From a virus: a DNA stretch of 64,000 nucleotides. The stretch spans positions 170,336-234,335 of the IMG/VR virus record IMGVR_UViG_3300004463_000226; one strand, given 5' to 3'. The position numbers and the translations under genes are program-made. A model generated the notes under the pieces. It made no database searches, was not told where the DNA came from, and saw only the letters and a program-made list of their open reading frames with translations. Of the stretch, positions 8,283-17,295 are shown piece by piece (position 1 is the first letter of the stretch; every line of letters begins with the position of its first letter).

Positions 8283-10943
8283 CTATGCAGCAAATATAAT
8301 ATTTGTATTTCTGTAGTTATCGATATTCTTATCAGATGTCATAATGATATCTACAGGATAGTTATCAAACATGTTATTGTGTGTAATCAAGAATACTTGC
8401 TCAGCTCCAATAGCTTCAAGCTGTTCTTCTAAAATATTCAAGAATTGCTCACGTTTCTTAGTATCTAATGTAGCATCAATTTCATCTAGTAGCATGATAT
8501 TATAATCCTTAATGGATTGCTCTATTAATGCAAATGACAGTGCCATAGATAAGAAGCTTTCTTCTCCTTGGGAACAGAATGAAACGTCTTCAATAATAAT
8601 ACCGTTTTTAGTATATGGTATTCTAAACTCCTTCTCATTGATGATAAACTCACCGACTTCTAACTCTCCACTATATACAGTGTCTAATAGTTGATTTACC
8701 ATCATTCTTGAATTACGTAAATATAGCTGCATGAATAGTAATGGAATACCTTTATTAGAAGAAAGTGCTTCTTTAATGATATTAATATCTTCGAACTTAT
8801 CTTCTAAGTCAATACGTTCTTCATTTAGAGAATTAAATTCTCTCAACCTAAACTTAATATTATTAATATCAGTTTCCATACGTTCAATATCTCTGTCAAC
8901 TTCAGTTAGTCTATTTTGTTTTTCACGACGTATAGTTACTAACTCGGATACATGGTCTTCAGTCCGTTTCATCTTGTCTAATTCAGTATATATGACTTGG
9001 GACTCATCTAGTTGATTTTGGATTTCTTCACTATAATCCTTAAATGATTTTAATCGTTCTAATAGATCTTCCAATCCCTCGTTACGATTAGTTAGTAACT
9101 TATTGTCTTCTCTAAGCTTATCTAGGTCAGTTGATACTTTATAGATTTCAACATCTAAGGATTCCAATTCTTTCTGAATACCTGCAAAAGAGTTACTATT
9201 TTTCTCAATGAATATCTTCTCATGTAGAACTTCTTTAATCTTAGAATCTAACTCTTTATATTCTTCATAATCTTCTAGAAGAGAAATATAGTTAGTTATA
9301 TACTCTTCATCAAAGAATGGTGTAAACGATTTAATGCTAGTTAGAATATGCTTAACATCAAAGAAGTTCTCAGGCATTTTCTCAGCAAGACTCTTATAAG
9401 ACTTAATGAGTAATAAGATATACTCTACCTTCTTAGCAATATTAGGGAATGATAAGAAGAAGTCTCTTTTTGTCTCTAAACTCTTTAATTCTGACTGAAT
9501 GTCAACCTTATCATCAATAGTTCTTCCAGTAGCATCTTCATAATACTCCTGAAAAGGACAATTGCAGTTACATGTATCTGGTTTAAATAAGATATATAGT
9601 TTATTGGGGTCAATATTAGAAGTTTGTGCCTGGATAGATAGTGAACGGTTTAATCTAGATATCTTATCCTCAATCTTAGATAATTCCTTTCTAGCAACCC
9701 ATTCTACACTTTGACCATTTATGAAATGTCCCAACACATTATCTACAGCATTGGTATCAAACTCATAGATATCACTAACAAACTTTTCTATTTCCTGTAA
9801 TACTCCTAAAGCTGTTAACATTTCATCTCTTGTACACTTAGGAGTAAATGATTTGAAGCGTTTCTCAAATTTCTCTCTATCCCTATGTAATTGTAGATAG
9901 AGGTCATTCAATCTACTATATTCTAAATCCGATGCAATATACTTTAAACTATCTTCTTTCTCTTTCTTTTGCTCATGTAAACTATTTAACTGATTAAAAT
10001 AAAACTCCATCATGTTTTTATTCACAATAATTTGGTTTGAGTTAGAAGATATTTGTTGCTCTGTTTCTTTAATAGACTTATCAACATTTCCCATGATGAT
10101 AACATCGAACTTCTTAAGTTTAGACTTCTTACCCTCTATCTCGCTAGTAATTCTCTTATACTCAGAGTGCTTTAATCTGATTTCAGCAATAAAACAATCT
10201 AAACCATCATGAACTAATATATTGATAGATCCATCAATTCTTCCGATTTCACTATTAATAGTGTCACGTATCTCTTTGTTTAACTTAAGCTGTGCTTCTA
10301 GTTCAGATAGATGTTTAAGCTCTTCTTTTTCATCGTATATTCGTAACTTGTCAATCTTGTCAGTTACGGACTTCATTAATGATTTAAGTAAACGACTATC
10401 TTCATTTATCTTCTTATAAAACTTAGAATAAATATCAATATCACTTAATAATTTAGAAGCAAAAGTTTTACGTTCAGTTGCTTTAGATCTGATGAAGGTA
10501 CTTACATTAGAACCTAAGCGTAGAAGCTTAAGATATTCAGGAGCAACACCTAATTCCATATTAACAACTTCTAGGAATGAGTTGACATTTCCATTAGGAT
10601 TCATCTCAGCACCATTCTTAGATATATAACTCTTCATACCTTTATTTGCTTTAAATAGATAGAAGTGCTTTATTATATATACATCTTCACCGTTCTGTAT
10701 ATGAAGTTCTTTATATCCATCTTGTTCTTCTATTATTAAGCCAGATGTATTTCGTACATCCATATTACCTGGAGCAGCAAAAGGATGTAATAAACTTAAT
10801 ATGGCTGTTTTACCTGTACCATTATCACCTACAAATAGAACAACTCTATTCTTACATTTACGGAAATCAATTTCTATTTCTCTACGTTTCATTCCAGTGA
10901 ATATCGTAGCAAAATTCTTTGCTTTTAAGTATAGAAACTTCAT
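8283..10943 (-). CDS. SbcC/Rad50-like (T4 gp46-like) recombination ATPase
   Basis: 886 residues. Walker A GDNGTGKTA (39-47) is at the N-terminus. Long coiled-coil arms flank a cysteine cluster DTCNCNCPF near mid-protein that would form the zinc hook. At the C-terminus are the ABC-type signature CSQGEESFLSMAL and Walker B IMLLDEID. This is the SMC-like subunit that works with an SbcD/Mre11 nuclease in DNA end processing; that partner is encoded about 48 kb away at 58506-59714, on the same strand. ATG follows AAGGGAGATAAGAG. Confidence 0.93.
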   Translation of the reverse strand: MKFLYLKAKNFATIFTGMKRREIEIDFRKCKNRVVLFVGDNGTGKTAILSLLHPFAAPGNMDVRNTSGLIIEEQDGYKELHIQNGEDVYIIKHFYLFKANKGMKSYISKNGAEMNPNGNVNSFLEVVNMELGVAPEYLKLLRLGSNVSTFIRSKATERKTFASKLLSDIDIYSKFYKKINEDSRLLKSLMKSVTDKIDKLRIYDEKEELKHLSELEAQLKLNKEIRDTINSEIGRIDGSINILVHDGLDCFIAEIRLKHSEYKRITSEIEGKKSKLKKFDVIIMGNVDKSIKETEQQISSNSNQIIVNKNMMEFYFNQLNSLHEQKKEKEDSLKYIASDLEYSRLNDLYLQLHRDREKFEKRFKSFTPKCTRDEMLTALGVLQEIEKFVSDIYEFDTNAVDNVLGHFINGQSVEWVARKELSKIEDKISRLNRSLSIQAQTSNIDPNKLYILFKPDTCNCNCPFQEYYEDATGRTIDDKVDIQSELKSLETKRDFFLSFPNIAKKVEYILLLIKSYKSLAEKMPENFFDVKHILTSIKSFTPFFDEEYITNYISLLEDYEEYKELDSKIKEVLHEKIFIEKNSNSFAGIQKELESLDVEIYKVSTDLDKLREDNKLLTNRNEGLEDLLERLKSFKDYSEEIQNQLDESQVIYTELDKMKRTEDHVSELVTIRREKQNRLTEVDRDIERMETDINNIKFRLREFNSLNEERIDLEDKFEDINIIKEALSSNKGIPLLFMQLYLRNSRMMVNQLLDTVYSGELEVGEFIINEKEFRIPYTKNGIIIEDVSFCSQGEESFLSMALSFALIEQSIKDYNIMLLDEIDATLDTKKREQFLNILEEQLEAIGAEQVFLITHNNMFDNYPVDIIMTSDKNIDNYRNTNIIFAA

Positions 10944-10970
10944 CTCTTATCTCCCTTATAAAAAAATTTA

Positions 10971-11001
10971 AATACCCTTACAAGAATGTTGTAAGGGTAT
11001 T
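10971..11001 (-). terminator. Rho-independent terminator
   Basis: Perfect 13-bp stem AATACCCTTACAA / TTGTAAGGGTATT with a 5-nt loop, then a T7 run on the minus strand. It separates the SbcC-like gene from the gene upstream. Confidence 0.88.
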
Positions 11002-11011
11002 CACAAAGTAA

Positions 11012-11680
11012 TCAGCCACGAGAACCGTACTTGTCGTTCATGTCTTTCATGATTTGCTCACGCATATTATTTTGTCCAGCTTCATAAGATCTTTCCATAA
11101 GCTTAAGAGCGAGATCAAATGTCATGGTAAATTCTTTTATCTTCAGCTTTTGTAAATCGCTATATGTGTAACCGAGTTTAGATATGAGGAAGTACATCAT
11201 TTCATTTATAGTTTGCTCTTTAGATTTTTGATTTTGTTTTTCAAGCTCGGCAATATTTTCAACCGCTTCTCCAACAACTTTATTCATATCTAACTCAGCA
11301 ACTTTCTTCAACTCTTCCCATTTGATATTATCAGGGAAATCATGTTTTATTTTTTCGTCTACAATATCCTTGACAGTCTTGTATGTAGGTTTAAATACAA
11401 TTTCACTTGGAATCTTAATACCTAACTTATGTGGATAAAATGCCTTGTTAAGTGTTACTGCAACAAGGTGCTGTAAACCTTCTTTAGAACTATATGGATT
11501 AAACTGAATGCTGGATAAAGTCCCAATAAAATCAATATATAACATTTGCTTATCTGTTTCAGATACACACTCAATCTTGTCCCACAATTCTTTAATTTCA
11601 ATATATACCATATTTGGAATCTCTTGATCTTTCACTAAGTTAATATCGCTATCTCTAAACTCTCTGAATGTTTTATACAT
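11012..11680 (-). CDS. Hypothetical protein, 222 aa
   Basis: Not recognised. ATG after AAAGGGAGAGAATAAT. The second half is helical and charged with a probable short coiled coil (AELEKQNQKSKEQT, about residues 142-155). It is flanked by terminators on both sides, so it may be its own transcript or the end of a longer unit from 13166. Confidence 0.8.
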   Translation of the reverse strand: MYKTFREFRDSDINLVKDQEIPNMVYIEIKELWDKIECVSETDKQMLYIDFIGTLSSIQFNPYSSKEGLQHLVAVTLNKAFYPHKLGIKIPSEIVFKPTYKTVKDIVDEKIKHDFPDNIKWEELKKVAELDMNKVVGEAVENIAELEKQNQKSKEQTINEMMYFLISKLGYTYSDLQKLKIKEFTMTFDLALKLMERSYEAGQNNMREQIMKDMNDKYGSRG

Positions 11681-11703
11681 ATTATTCTCTCCCTTTTATT
11701 AAA

Positions 11704-11722
11704 GGAGGAGTTTAACTCCTCC
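11704..11722 (-). terminator. Possible terminator or leader hairpin
   Basis: GGAGGAGT / ACTCCTCC with a 3-nt loop, then TTTAATAAAAG on the minus strand. The stem includes GGAGG but lies between two genes; the weak T run makes strength uncertain. Confidence 0.5.
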
Positions 11723-11730
11723 ATATTTTT

Positions 11731-12393
11731 TTAAAAATCGTCGCTTGTAATGTCAATACGTTCTGGTAATGGACTTATCTTATCAGTACCAGCATCTTCA
11801 ATGACCATCTTCCACTTTAGTCCTAGAATCTCGCACCAGCTATCAAAGTTAGTTACAGTCATCTTAGTTTCTTTATTCAATCCACTCTTCATATTATTGA
11901 GAGCGTATTGATTAGGAAACTTACTTTTATAATTCTTAAGATTAACCTGTTTGTCTAAGATAGCTTTCTTTACAGCATACTTAAGGAAATCATCTTCTTC
12001 CTTAAAGGTAGGCTTGAATATCTCTTGGTTATTATTAATAACCTCGATATCTTCAGGATCTAAGAAATCCTCCTTCTGTTCAAGGATATCATTGATTATC
12101 TTCTGAGTATCTAACTCAATGATGTTATGAATGCTATAATCAACTTTATCTGTAACAGTATTTGGTGGGACGAATTCATGCTCCCCGTGTATATTTAGAT
12201 ATATGCCTGGAAGCATTTCACTCGGTCTAAATTTCTCTTTCTTTCCTCGATAGATATATACATAATCATTTAATATATACCCAAATCCCTTTCTTAATTT
12301 TTTACTTGCATGGTATCTCTCAACCTCATGAAAGCCTTCTTCTGTTGTTATGAATAGTCTACCAATAAATACTCTAAAGGTATTTAATTCCAT
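11731..12393 (-). CDS. Hypothetical protein, 220 aa
   Basis: Not recognised. The N-terminal half looks like a beta-rich domain (FRVFIGRLFITTEEGFHEV, GYILNDYVYIYRGKKEK); the C-terminal half is charged and helical. ATG 12393 follows GAGAGGTGAATTTAAA. It lies 14 bases after the stop of the 252-aa gene, so the two are probably co-expressed. Confidence 0.8.
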   Translation of the reverse strand: MELNTFRVFIGRLFITTEEGFHEVERYHASKKLRKGFGYILNDYVYIYRGKKEKFRPSEMLPGIYLNIHGEHEFVPPNTVTDKVDYSIHNIIELDTQKIINDILEQKEDFLDPEDIEVINNNQEIFKPTFKEEDDFLKYAVKKAILDKQVNLKNYKSKFPNQYALNNMKSGLNKETKMTVTNFDSWCEILGLKWKMVIEDAGTDKISPLPERIDITSDDF

Positions 12394-12407
12394 TTTAAAT
12401 TCACCTC

Positions 12408-13166
12408 TCAGGTAGTTGCCTTATCTTCTTTATTAGGCATATTGAAGAATTCTTCCTTCGTTACCGTTTTAGATAACGTTGACTTTGTTGTTCCTTTGTT
12501 TTCAAAATCAATATTCTTGAAGTTTTTACTAGGTTTATTGCCGACTACCGTTTGATTTATCTCTACCTTCTTATTCACTAAGTTCAAGTATATATTTAGT
12601 AACTGACTAGAGTATACAAATAAGTTAACTTGACTAAGTGTATAATATATAGATTCAAATGCGTCTATTGGTAACTCAACATAATTATCTGTCTTATTTA
12701 GGTATAAAACCACCCCCTCATATTCATTATCTTCAGCATCATCATAAATAACAGCAGGTTGCATTATCATTCTCTGATGTGTACCTATATTATATATCTT
12801 CTGAGTATATTTATCTCTTTCCTCAGAATACATAATAATCTTCTTATCTTTATTAATAGCAAATATACCACCATCATATATTCCTTCTAGAATCTTCTTA
12901 CATGATGCTATAACTTGGTATATATTCTTCTGATCAAGTATTACTGTTTTATCTTTTGACCAGTTACCGTCTTTTAATTCTATGGTTATGAATGATTGTA
13001 AGTCTAGTTGAAATATACTCTCTCCATTATCCATAGTAAATATCTTATGAAAGTTCTCCTTTCTACCATCACCTAACTCATTAAATAATTTAACATGAAT
13101 TTTTAGATGTAAATTCTTTGTTGGTTGTAATAACATTGCTGTTATCTTCTTCATGTTCTCAACCAT
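12408..13166 (-). CDS. Hypothetical protein, 252 aa
   Basis: Not recognised. ATG after CGAGGTGAATCA. Predicted strands dominate the first 200 residues; a disordered, Lys/Thr-rich tail follows (residues about 210-252, ending KEEFFNMPNKEDKATT). Position between RNA polymerase and recombination genes suggests an early nucleic-acid-related role, but no motif supports a specific function. Confidence 0.8.
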   Translation of the reverse strand: MVENMKKITAMLLQPTKNLHLKIHVKLFNELGDGRKENFHKIFTMDNGESIFQLDLQSFITIELKDGNWSKDKTVILDQKNIYQVIASCKKILEGIYDGGIFAINKDKKIIMYSEERDKYTQKIYNIGTHQRMIMQPAVIYDDAEDNEYEGVVLYLNKTDNYVELPIDAFESIYYTLSQVNLFVYSSQLLNIYLNLVNKKVEINQTVVGNKPSKNFKNIDFENKGTTKSTLSKTVTKEEFFNMPNKEDKATT

Positions 13167-13190
13167 TGATTCACCTCGATCCCATCATAA

Positions 13191-13230
13191 AAATAAGAGC
13201 ACTGGTTCATAAACCCCAATGTTCTTATTT
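13191..13230 (-). terminator. Rho-independent terminator
   Basis: 11-bp stem AAATAAGAGCA / TGTTCTTATTT (one G-T pair) with an 18-nt loop; the minus strand continues into TTTTTATG. It ends the 205-aa gene. Confidence 0.7.
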
Positions 13231-13257
13231 TATAGTTGACGCCTAAATTATAATTTA

Positions 13258-13875
13258 CTAGATAGCTTTTTTCTTACGAGAAACCTTATTAATAATTTTA
13301 ATTAATTCTTTCTTTGACCTGACATCAATCAACATACCCGAATCTTTTTTAATGGTAATGCGTAAGAACTGTCCTATTAATACAGCCAATTCATCACCAA
13401 GTTTATCAAAATATCTCATCGCTAATTCTAGACAATCGGATTCAGTTTCATAATCACCCATTATCAATTTACCATTAACATACCTAGCATATGTATGGAA
13501 GTTTCCTTCATTGTAAAGATCAATATGATATAACTTCTGAACACATAACACTTCAATGGTTTTTGAAAGTATCGGTCTAGTTACATCTATAAAACCATTG
13601 TTTTCATACATTTTTATTATTTGTGAAATGTATATGTGAAGGCTTTCTGCCTCTAAATATTCTATTACAGTCGATCCTCTCTTAGCGGCTGCCTGATAAG
13701 TTATAAAGGTACAATTAGTTGGTCTTGGCGATGATGCTGTTTTTAATACCTCTATAGGAATCCGTGTATCAATAAGTTCTGTACTTAATGTTCTACAATG
13801 GTCATTTATCTTCATAGCTACAACCTCTATGAAAGTTCTATAATCTTCTTTAATTTGCTTGTATTGTGATACCAT
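13258..13875 (-). CDS. Hypothetical protein, 205 aa
   Basis: Not recognised. A longer frame to 13959 exists, but ATG 13875 has GAGGGGAG about 10 bases upstream and leaves room for the hairpin that ends the RNA polymerase gene. The leader carries AATCAATAATAA (13904-13915), found in other early leaders. The C-terminus is basic (KKELIKIINKVSRKKKAI). Confidence 0.72.
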   Translation of the reverse strand: MVSQYKQIKEDYRTFIEVVAMKINDHCRTLSTELIDTRIPIEVLKTASSPRPTNCTFITYQAAAKRGSTVIEYLEAESLHIYISQIIKMYENNGFIDVTRPILSKTIEVLCVQKLYHIDLYNEGNFHTYARYVNGKLIMGDYETESDCLELAMRYFDKLGDELAVLIGQFLRITIKKDSGMLIDVRSKKELIKIINKVSRKKKAI

Positions 13876-13925
13876 GAAATGGTTTCTCCCCTCACATACA
13901 TGATTATTATTGATTAAAAAGATAT

Positions 13926-13944
13926 AATAGGGAAAGTCCCTATT
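13926..13944 (-). terminator. Hairpin at the end of the RNA polymerase beta-N gene
   Basis: AATAGGGA / TCCCTATT with a 3-nt loop immediately after the stop codon, followed on the minus strand by ATATCTTTTT. Confidence 0.72.
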
Positions 13945-15622
13945 ATATCCAGTCGTCATCTCCGTTCATATTTAGCCTCACATACATCTTACTTGTGTCT
14001 TCAATCTCCCTTTGATGTAATGTCATGCCTGTCATGACATTTCTCATCTTAGCTTCCATGTTAAACATATCCGAGATATTATTACATCCCGCATATACAT
14101 CAACAATCATTTTATCTTTATTATCATTCTTATAATACTCCATAGCCTCACGTTGCATTTCAAAGACACTATCCTCTGGTTCAAATGAATTATCGAAGTA
14201 TAGACCGTCTGTTTTAGCAAATGGAGTTATTACCCCAGATGAACCTGGGTCTGATGTACCACAAACGTTTATATCAATTAGTCCGATATAAGATGGGTGT
14301 ATTCCCCGATACTTTACCGAAATATTGTTATCATTCTTCCCGCCTAGCGCGTTTGGTCCTTTAAGAGTAAATCTATACTTACTGTAGAAGTCCATATCAT
14401 TGATTTTGTCATCAAATCTTAATAATCCAGATTTGTATAGCTGTTCCATGAGAACCATTCCTGGAAACTTAAAGATTTCTTTGACTTTATCAATTGTGAC
14501 TTTATTACCTAAAGCAATAATACGATTTACCCTCTGACTAAACTCTTTTGTCAGAAGAGAAGCAATGTATTCGTTACATCTTAGACGCTTATTAGTAAGG
14601 TCTAGATTATCTTTCTTTCTCAACTCATTGTAGTTCTGAATCATCCAACGGACAACTGAGTACATGTTCTTTTTATTAGGTTCATGTAACTTCAGAATCT
14701 TCTTAGTTGTTTCATCCAGCATTCTATCAAAGAATGTTAATGTGTTGAGACCTTTCTCATAATAGTTATATGCATTGGTAGCATTCAAACTCCCGATTCG
14801 TTCTATCCAATACGTTCTATCTTCCAATAAGTCAAAAGATAAACGATTGGTAACGATGCTCAGGATCATAAAAGCTAACGACTGCACATACGAGTATTTA
14901 CTAAAGAAATACTTGTTAACCTCTAACATGATTTTACTGCTAATAGGGAAGTAGATATTGTTATCTTTATCCCTTTCCTCAGAAACAAATCTCATTGTTG
15001 TGTTAACTTCGAAATATTCAAGAGTCTTCTTAACTCCAATCTTAGCAAAGTAGAATAGGAGAATATCTACAGGCTTCTTGAATATCATAATCATATATGC
15101 TGGAGCTGTATGTAACACTCCAGTTGTATCTTTAAATTCCTTAACATTTCTCTTGATAGAAACTGGCATTAAGGATTTAAGAGTTAAGTTCTGTCTTGTT
15201 GTATAAGTGGAAGCATCAACTAGCTGATATAACAAGAAATACTTCTTACCTTTGATTGTATAATAACCGTTTTCATCTGGTACAGGTATAAGTAATTTCT
15301 TTTCAATATTGGCTTTCTCACCTTTACAGTTTAGTCGGAACTTTAATCTCAGTTCTGCATACCGACTATCTTGCAGATACATGTACTTAATATCACTTTT
15401 CTTTTTAGTTTTACGTCGAGTTGTTATATAGTGATTGAGATCTATTTCTTTCTCATCATCAATATAATCATATCCAGTGAACTCAACGTACTTTAGAACC
15501 TCTAAAGATTTACAACTTGCGACGATATGTTCAATCAAATCATCGTCATAGTCTCGATTCATGAGACCAAAGTTCAAACGGTTTTCGTTGGGATTTAAAT
15601 AGTCACCCAGAAACTCTCGCAT
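13943..15622 (-). CDS. Non-virion RNA polymerase, beta subunit N-terminal half
   Basis: 559 residues matching the first half of bacterial RpoB. GYYTIKGKKYFLLYQLVD corresponds to the 'F.I.G.ERVIV.Q' segment, DLTNKRLRCNEYIASLL to 'D.LGNRRVRSVGELL', and IHPSYIGLIDINVCGTSDPG to the '[22 protein letters not shown]' region. The frame stops soon after, where RpoB would continue. The C-terminal half is a separate gene at 26147-28417. Split beta genes are a hallmark of phiKZ/AR9-type phage RNA polymerases; this set, under early-type control, is most consistent with the non-virion enzyme. ATG after AGGGGGATGACCG. Confidence 0.85.
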   Translation of the reverse strand: MREFLGDYLNPNENRLNFGLMNRDYDDDLIEHIVASCKSLEVLKYVEFTGYDYIDDEKEIDLNHYITTRRKTKKKSDIKYMYLQDSRYAELRLKFRLNCKGEKANIEKKLLIPVPDENGYYTIKGKKYFLLYQLVDASTYTTRQNLTLKSLMPVSIKRNVKEFKDTTGVLHTAPAYMIMIFKKPVDILLFYFAKIGVKKTLEYFEVNTTMRFVSEERDKDNNIYFPISSKIMLEVNKYFFSKYSYVQSLAFMILSIVTNRLSFDLLEDRTYWIERIGSLNATNAYNYYEKGLNTLTFFDRMLDETTKKILKLHEPNKKNMYSVVRWMIQNYNELRKKDNLDLTNKRLRCNEYIASLLTKEFSQRVNRIIALGNKVTIDKVKEIFKFPGMVLMEQLYKSGLLRFDDKINDMDFYSKYRFTLKGPNALGGKNDNNISVKYRGIHPSYIGLIDINVCGTSDPGSSGVITPFAKTDGLYFDNSFEPEDSVFEMQREAMEYYKNDNKDKMIVDVYAGCNNISDMFNMEAKMRNVMTGMTLHQREIEDTSKMYVRLNMNGDDDWI

Positions 15623-15696
15623 CGGTCATCCCCCTAAATAGAAATTATATCTATCATTGGAAAACATATCGCTTCGTTTTCCTCTAAAAAGATGTT

Positions 15697-15726
15697 GGTA
15701 GACGAATAATAATCTATTCGTCTACC
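15697..15726 (-). terminator. Rho-independent terminator
   Basis: Perfect 12-bp stem GGTAGACGAATA / TATTCGTCTACC, then AACATCTTTTT on the minus strand. It ends the two-gene unit 15747-16264, just upstream of the RNA polymerase beta-N gene. Confidence 0.82.
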
Positions 15727-15746
15727 TATATAATATATCATCCAAT

Positions 15747-15935
15747 TTATTTTCTTTTTTCTATTTCATCGTAGAGGATATTAGCACATGAGGTTAAGTA
15801 GCTGTCTACATCCCCTCCATGACCACCGAGCAAACCTTCCATTTGAACTAATTGTCTAGCATGATCTAATGCTCCTTGTAATTTGATTAGATTTACTAAT
15901 TCATCATCAAATATATTCTTCATAGATTTTTCCAT
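15747..15935 (-). CDS. Small hypothetical protein, 62 aa
   Basis: Not recognised. ATG 15935 follows GGAGGGAAG; a longer upstream frame would lie mostly inside the neighbouring gene. It overlaps the end of the 114-aa gene by 16 bases. Helical with a glycine-rich turn (LLGGHGGD). Confidence 0.65.
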   Translation of the reverse strand: MEKSMKNIFDDELVNLIKLQGALDHARQLVQMEGLLGGHGGDVDSYLTSCANILYDEIEKRK

Positions 15936-16264
15936 TGTTTTTTCTTCCCTCCAAAGTGTTTTACTAACGCAACAGCCATTTCTTTCTTTCGGGTCATAGA
16001 AGATCTGCCCTCTATCTTTACATGAGTACATACAGCTGTAAGAACTTTATGAGAATAATATGCAATATCTCCTGCGCTCTCACCACGTTGTACACGGTTC
16101 ATAATAACATTAGACATACGTTCAGGATCAACAAACTCTTCCTCATCTAATAAACCTTTAATTGATTTAGGTTCATCATCTCCATGTATTAGTAAACTTA
16201 TTAAAGATTTTGTTTCACTATCTACCTTACGAATAAGTCCTGATTTCTTTTTCTTCTTTCCCAT
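15920..16264 (-). CDS. Hypothetical basic protein, 114 aa
   Basis: Not recognised. Starts MGKKKKKSG and ends HFGGKKKQWKNL, so both ends are strongly basic, consistent with nucleic-acid contact. ATG after AAGGGAGATTGTT. It is followed by the overlapping 62-aa gene and a shared terminator. Confidence 0.75.
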   Translation of the reverse strand: MGKKKKKSGLIRKVDSETKSLISLLIHGDDEPKSIKGLLDEEEFVDPERMSNVIMNRVQRGESAGDIAYYSHKVLTAVCTHVKIEGRSSMTRKKEMAVALVKHFGGKKKQWKNL

Positions 16265-16318
16265 AACAATCTCCCTTAAACAAAAAAATTTAGTATTTGT
16301 AATTACAATATTTAAAAC

Positions 16319-16347
16319 CCGATGATACCCACAAAGGATATCATCGG
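16319..16347 (-). terminator. Rho-independent terminator
   Basis: 9-bp stem CCGATGATA / TATCATCGG, then GGTTTTAAA on the minus strand. Its stem is nearly the same as the terminator at 17908-17934 behind a paralogous gene. Confidence 0.8.
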
Positions 16348-16354
16348 ATATGTA

Positions 16355-16798
16355 TTATTCCTGCTCTTTTGATTCAGCAATTGCTTCAGTGATTTCACCG
16401 ACAGCACCTAAGTTATTTACTGGCTCTTCTACTTCACGTACATTAGATTCATTCATTTCTGGTTCCTCCATATCTACTTTAGTTTTAAGATTAAATACGA
16501 TTGGTTCAATTGCTTTTAACTCTTGGCTTCTAATTTGCTGCCACATTTTTTCTGTAATACGAACAGCTGTTATAACATCTTCACCTTTACCTTTAGTGCG
16601 TTTAAACTCAATTGAATCACCAGTGTTTTTGATAGCTGTCTGAATAAATGCTAGTGCTATAGTCGCAATTGCTTCTGGGTGACTGATTAGAATATTATGC
16701 TTTTCTTCTAGAAACTTAGTAGCCTCTACACTGATATCGTAGATTAATTTTTCTCCCTGTAGAACCTCATTAAGTTTAGCTGCATATTGATTTGACAT
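16355..16798 (-). CDS. Paralogue family protein, 147 aa
   Basis: Function unknown. One of three paralogues here, defined by a helix ending LEEKHNILISHPEAIATIALAF followed by Q/EAI/V and, in two of them, DSIEF. The C-terminus NNLGAVGEITEAIAESKEQE is nearly identical to that of the 138-aa copy. The repeated LEEKxxIxxSHPxA pattern suggests a conserved small alpha-helical fold. ATG after GGAGGAAATTAAA. Confidence 0.8.
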   Translation of the reverse strand: MSNQYAAKLNEVLQGEKLIYDISVEATKFLEEKHNILISHPEAIATIALAFIQTAIKNTGDSIEFKRTKGKGEDVITAVRITEKMWQQIRSQELKAIEPIVFNLKTKVDMEEPEMNESNVREVEEPVNNLGAVGEITEAIAESKEQE

Positions 16799-16849
16799 TT
16801 TAATTTCCTCCGAATATAAGTAGAATTTTATTTTTTTGATTTGTATTAA

Positions 16850-17266
16850 TTACTCTTGCTCTTTTGCGTTAGAGATTGCTTCAGTGATTTCACCGACAGC
16901 ACCTAAATTAGATACTTCTTCTTCAGCCTTAGGTTGATTACCTAATAGATCGAATACGATTGGATCAAGCATTGTTGGTTCTTTCTTAATGAGCTGCTCA
17001 CGAATTTCTTTGGACATGAATACTGCTGAAATTGTATCTTCAGGATTACTTCCATCAAGATCAGAATCCTGTTCGCGGCGGAACTCAATTGAATCATCAT
17101 CATTCTTAAGAACAGCTTCCATAAAACCTATAATCAATGTAGGTAATGCCTGATGTTGACTAACGGTTATACCGTATTTTTCTTCTAATATCTTAACAGC
17201 ATCTTTGCTGTATTTTTCAAGCTCCTCAATTCCTTGAGTAACGTTTACTAATTTAACTTCTGTCAT
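16850..17266 (-). CDS. Paralogue family protein, 138 aa
   Basis: Second member of the family: LEEKYGITVSQHQALPTLII in the middle and SNLGAVGEITEAISNAKEQE at the C-terminus. The start at 17266 follows TGGAGGAAATTAAA, the same leader as the 147-aa copy; a frame extending to 17326 has no site and would overlap the upstream gene. An acidic insert (EQDSDLDGSNPEDT) distinguishes it. Confidence 0.8.
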   Translation of the reverse strand: MTEVKLVNVTQGIEELEKYSKDAVKILEEKYGITVSQHQALPTLIIGFMEAVLKNDDDSIEFRREQDSDLDGSNPEDTISAVFMSKEIREQLIKKEPTMLDPIVFDLLGNQPKAEEEVSNLGAVGEITEAISNAKEQE

Positions 17267-17295
17267 TTTAATTTCCTCCAATAGATATAATTTTT

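Noticed and set aside
15730-15738. TATATTAT near 15730 as an early promoter for the RNA polymerase beta-N gene
   Set aside because: It lies upstream of a strong terminator that would stop the transcript before the gene, and flanks do not match the other early sites.
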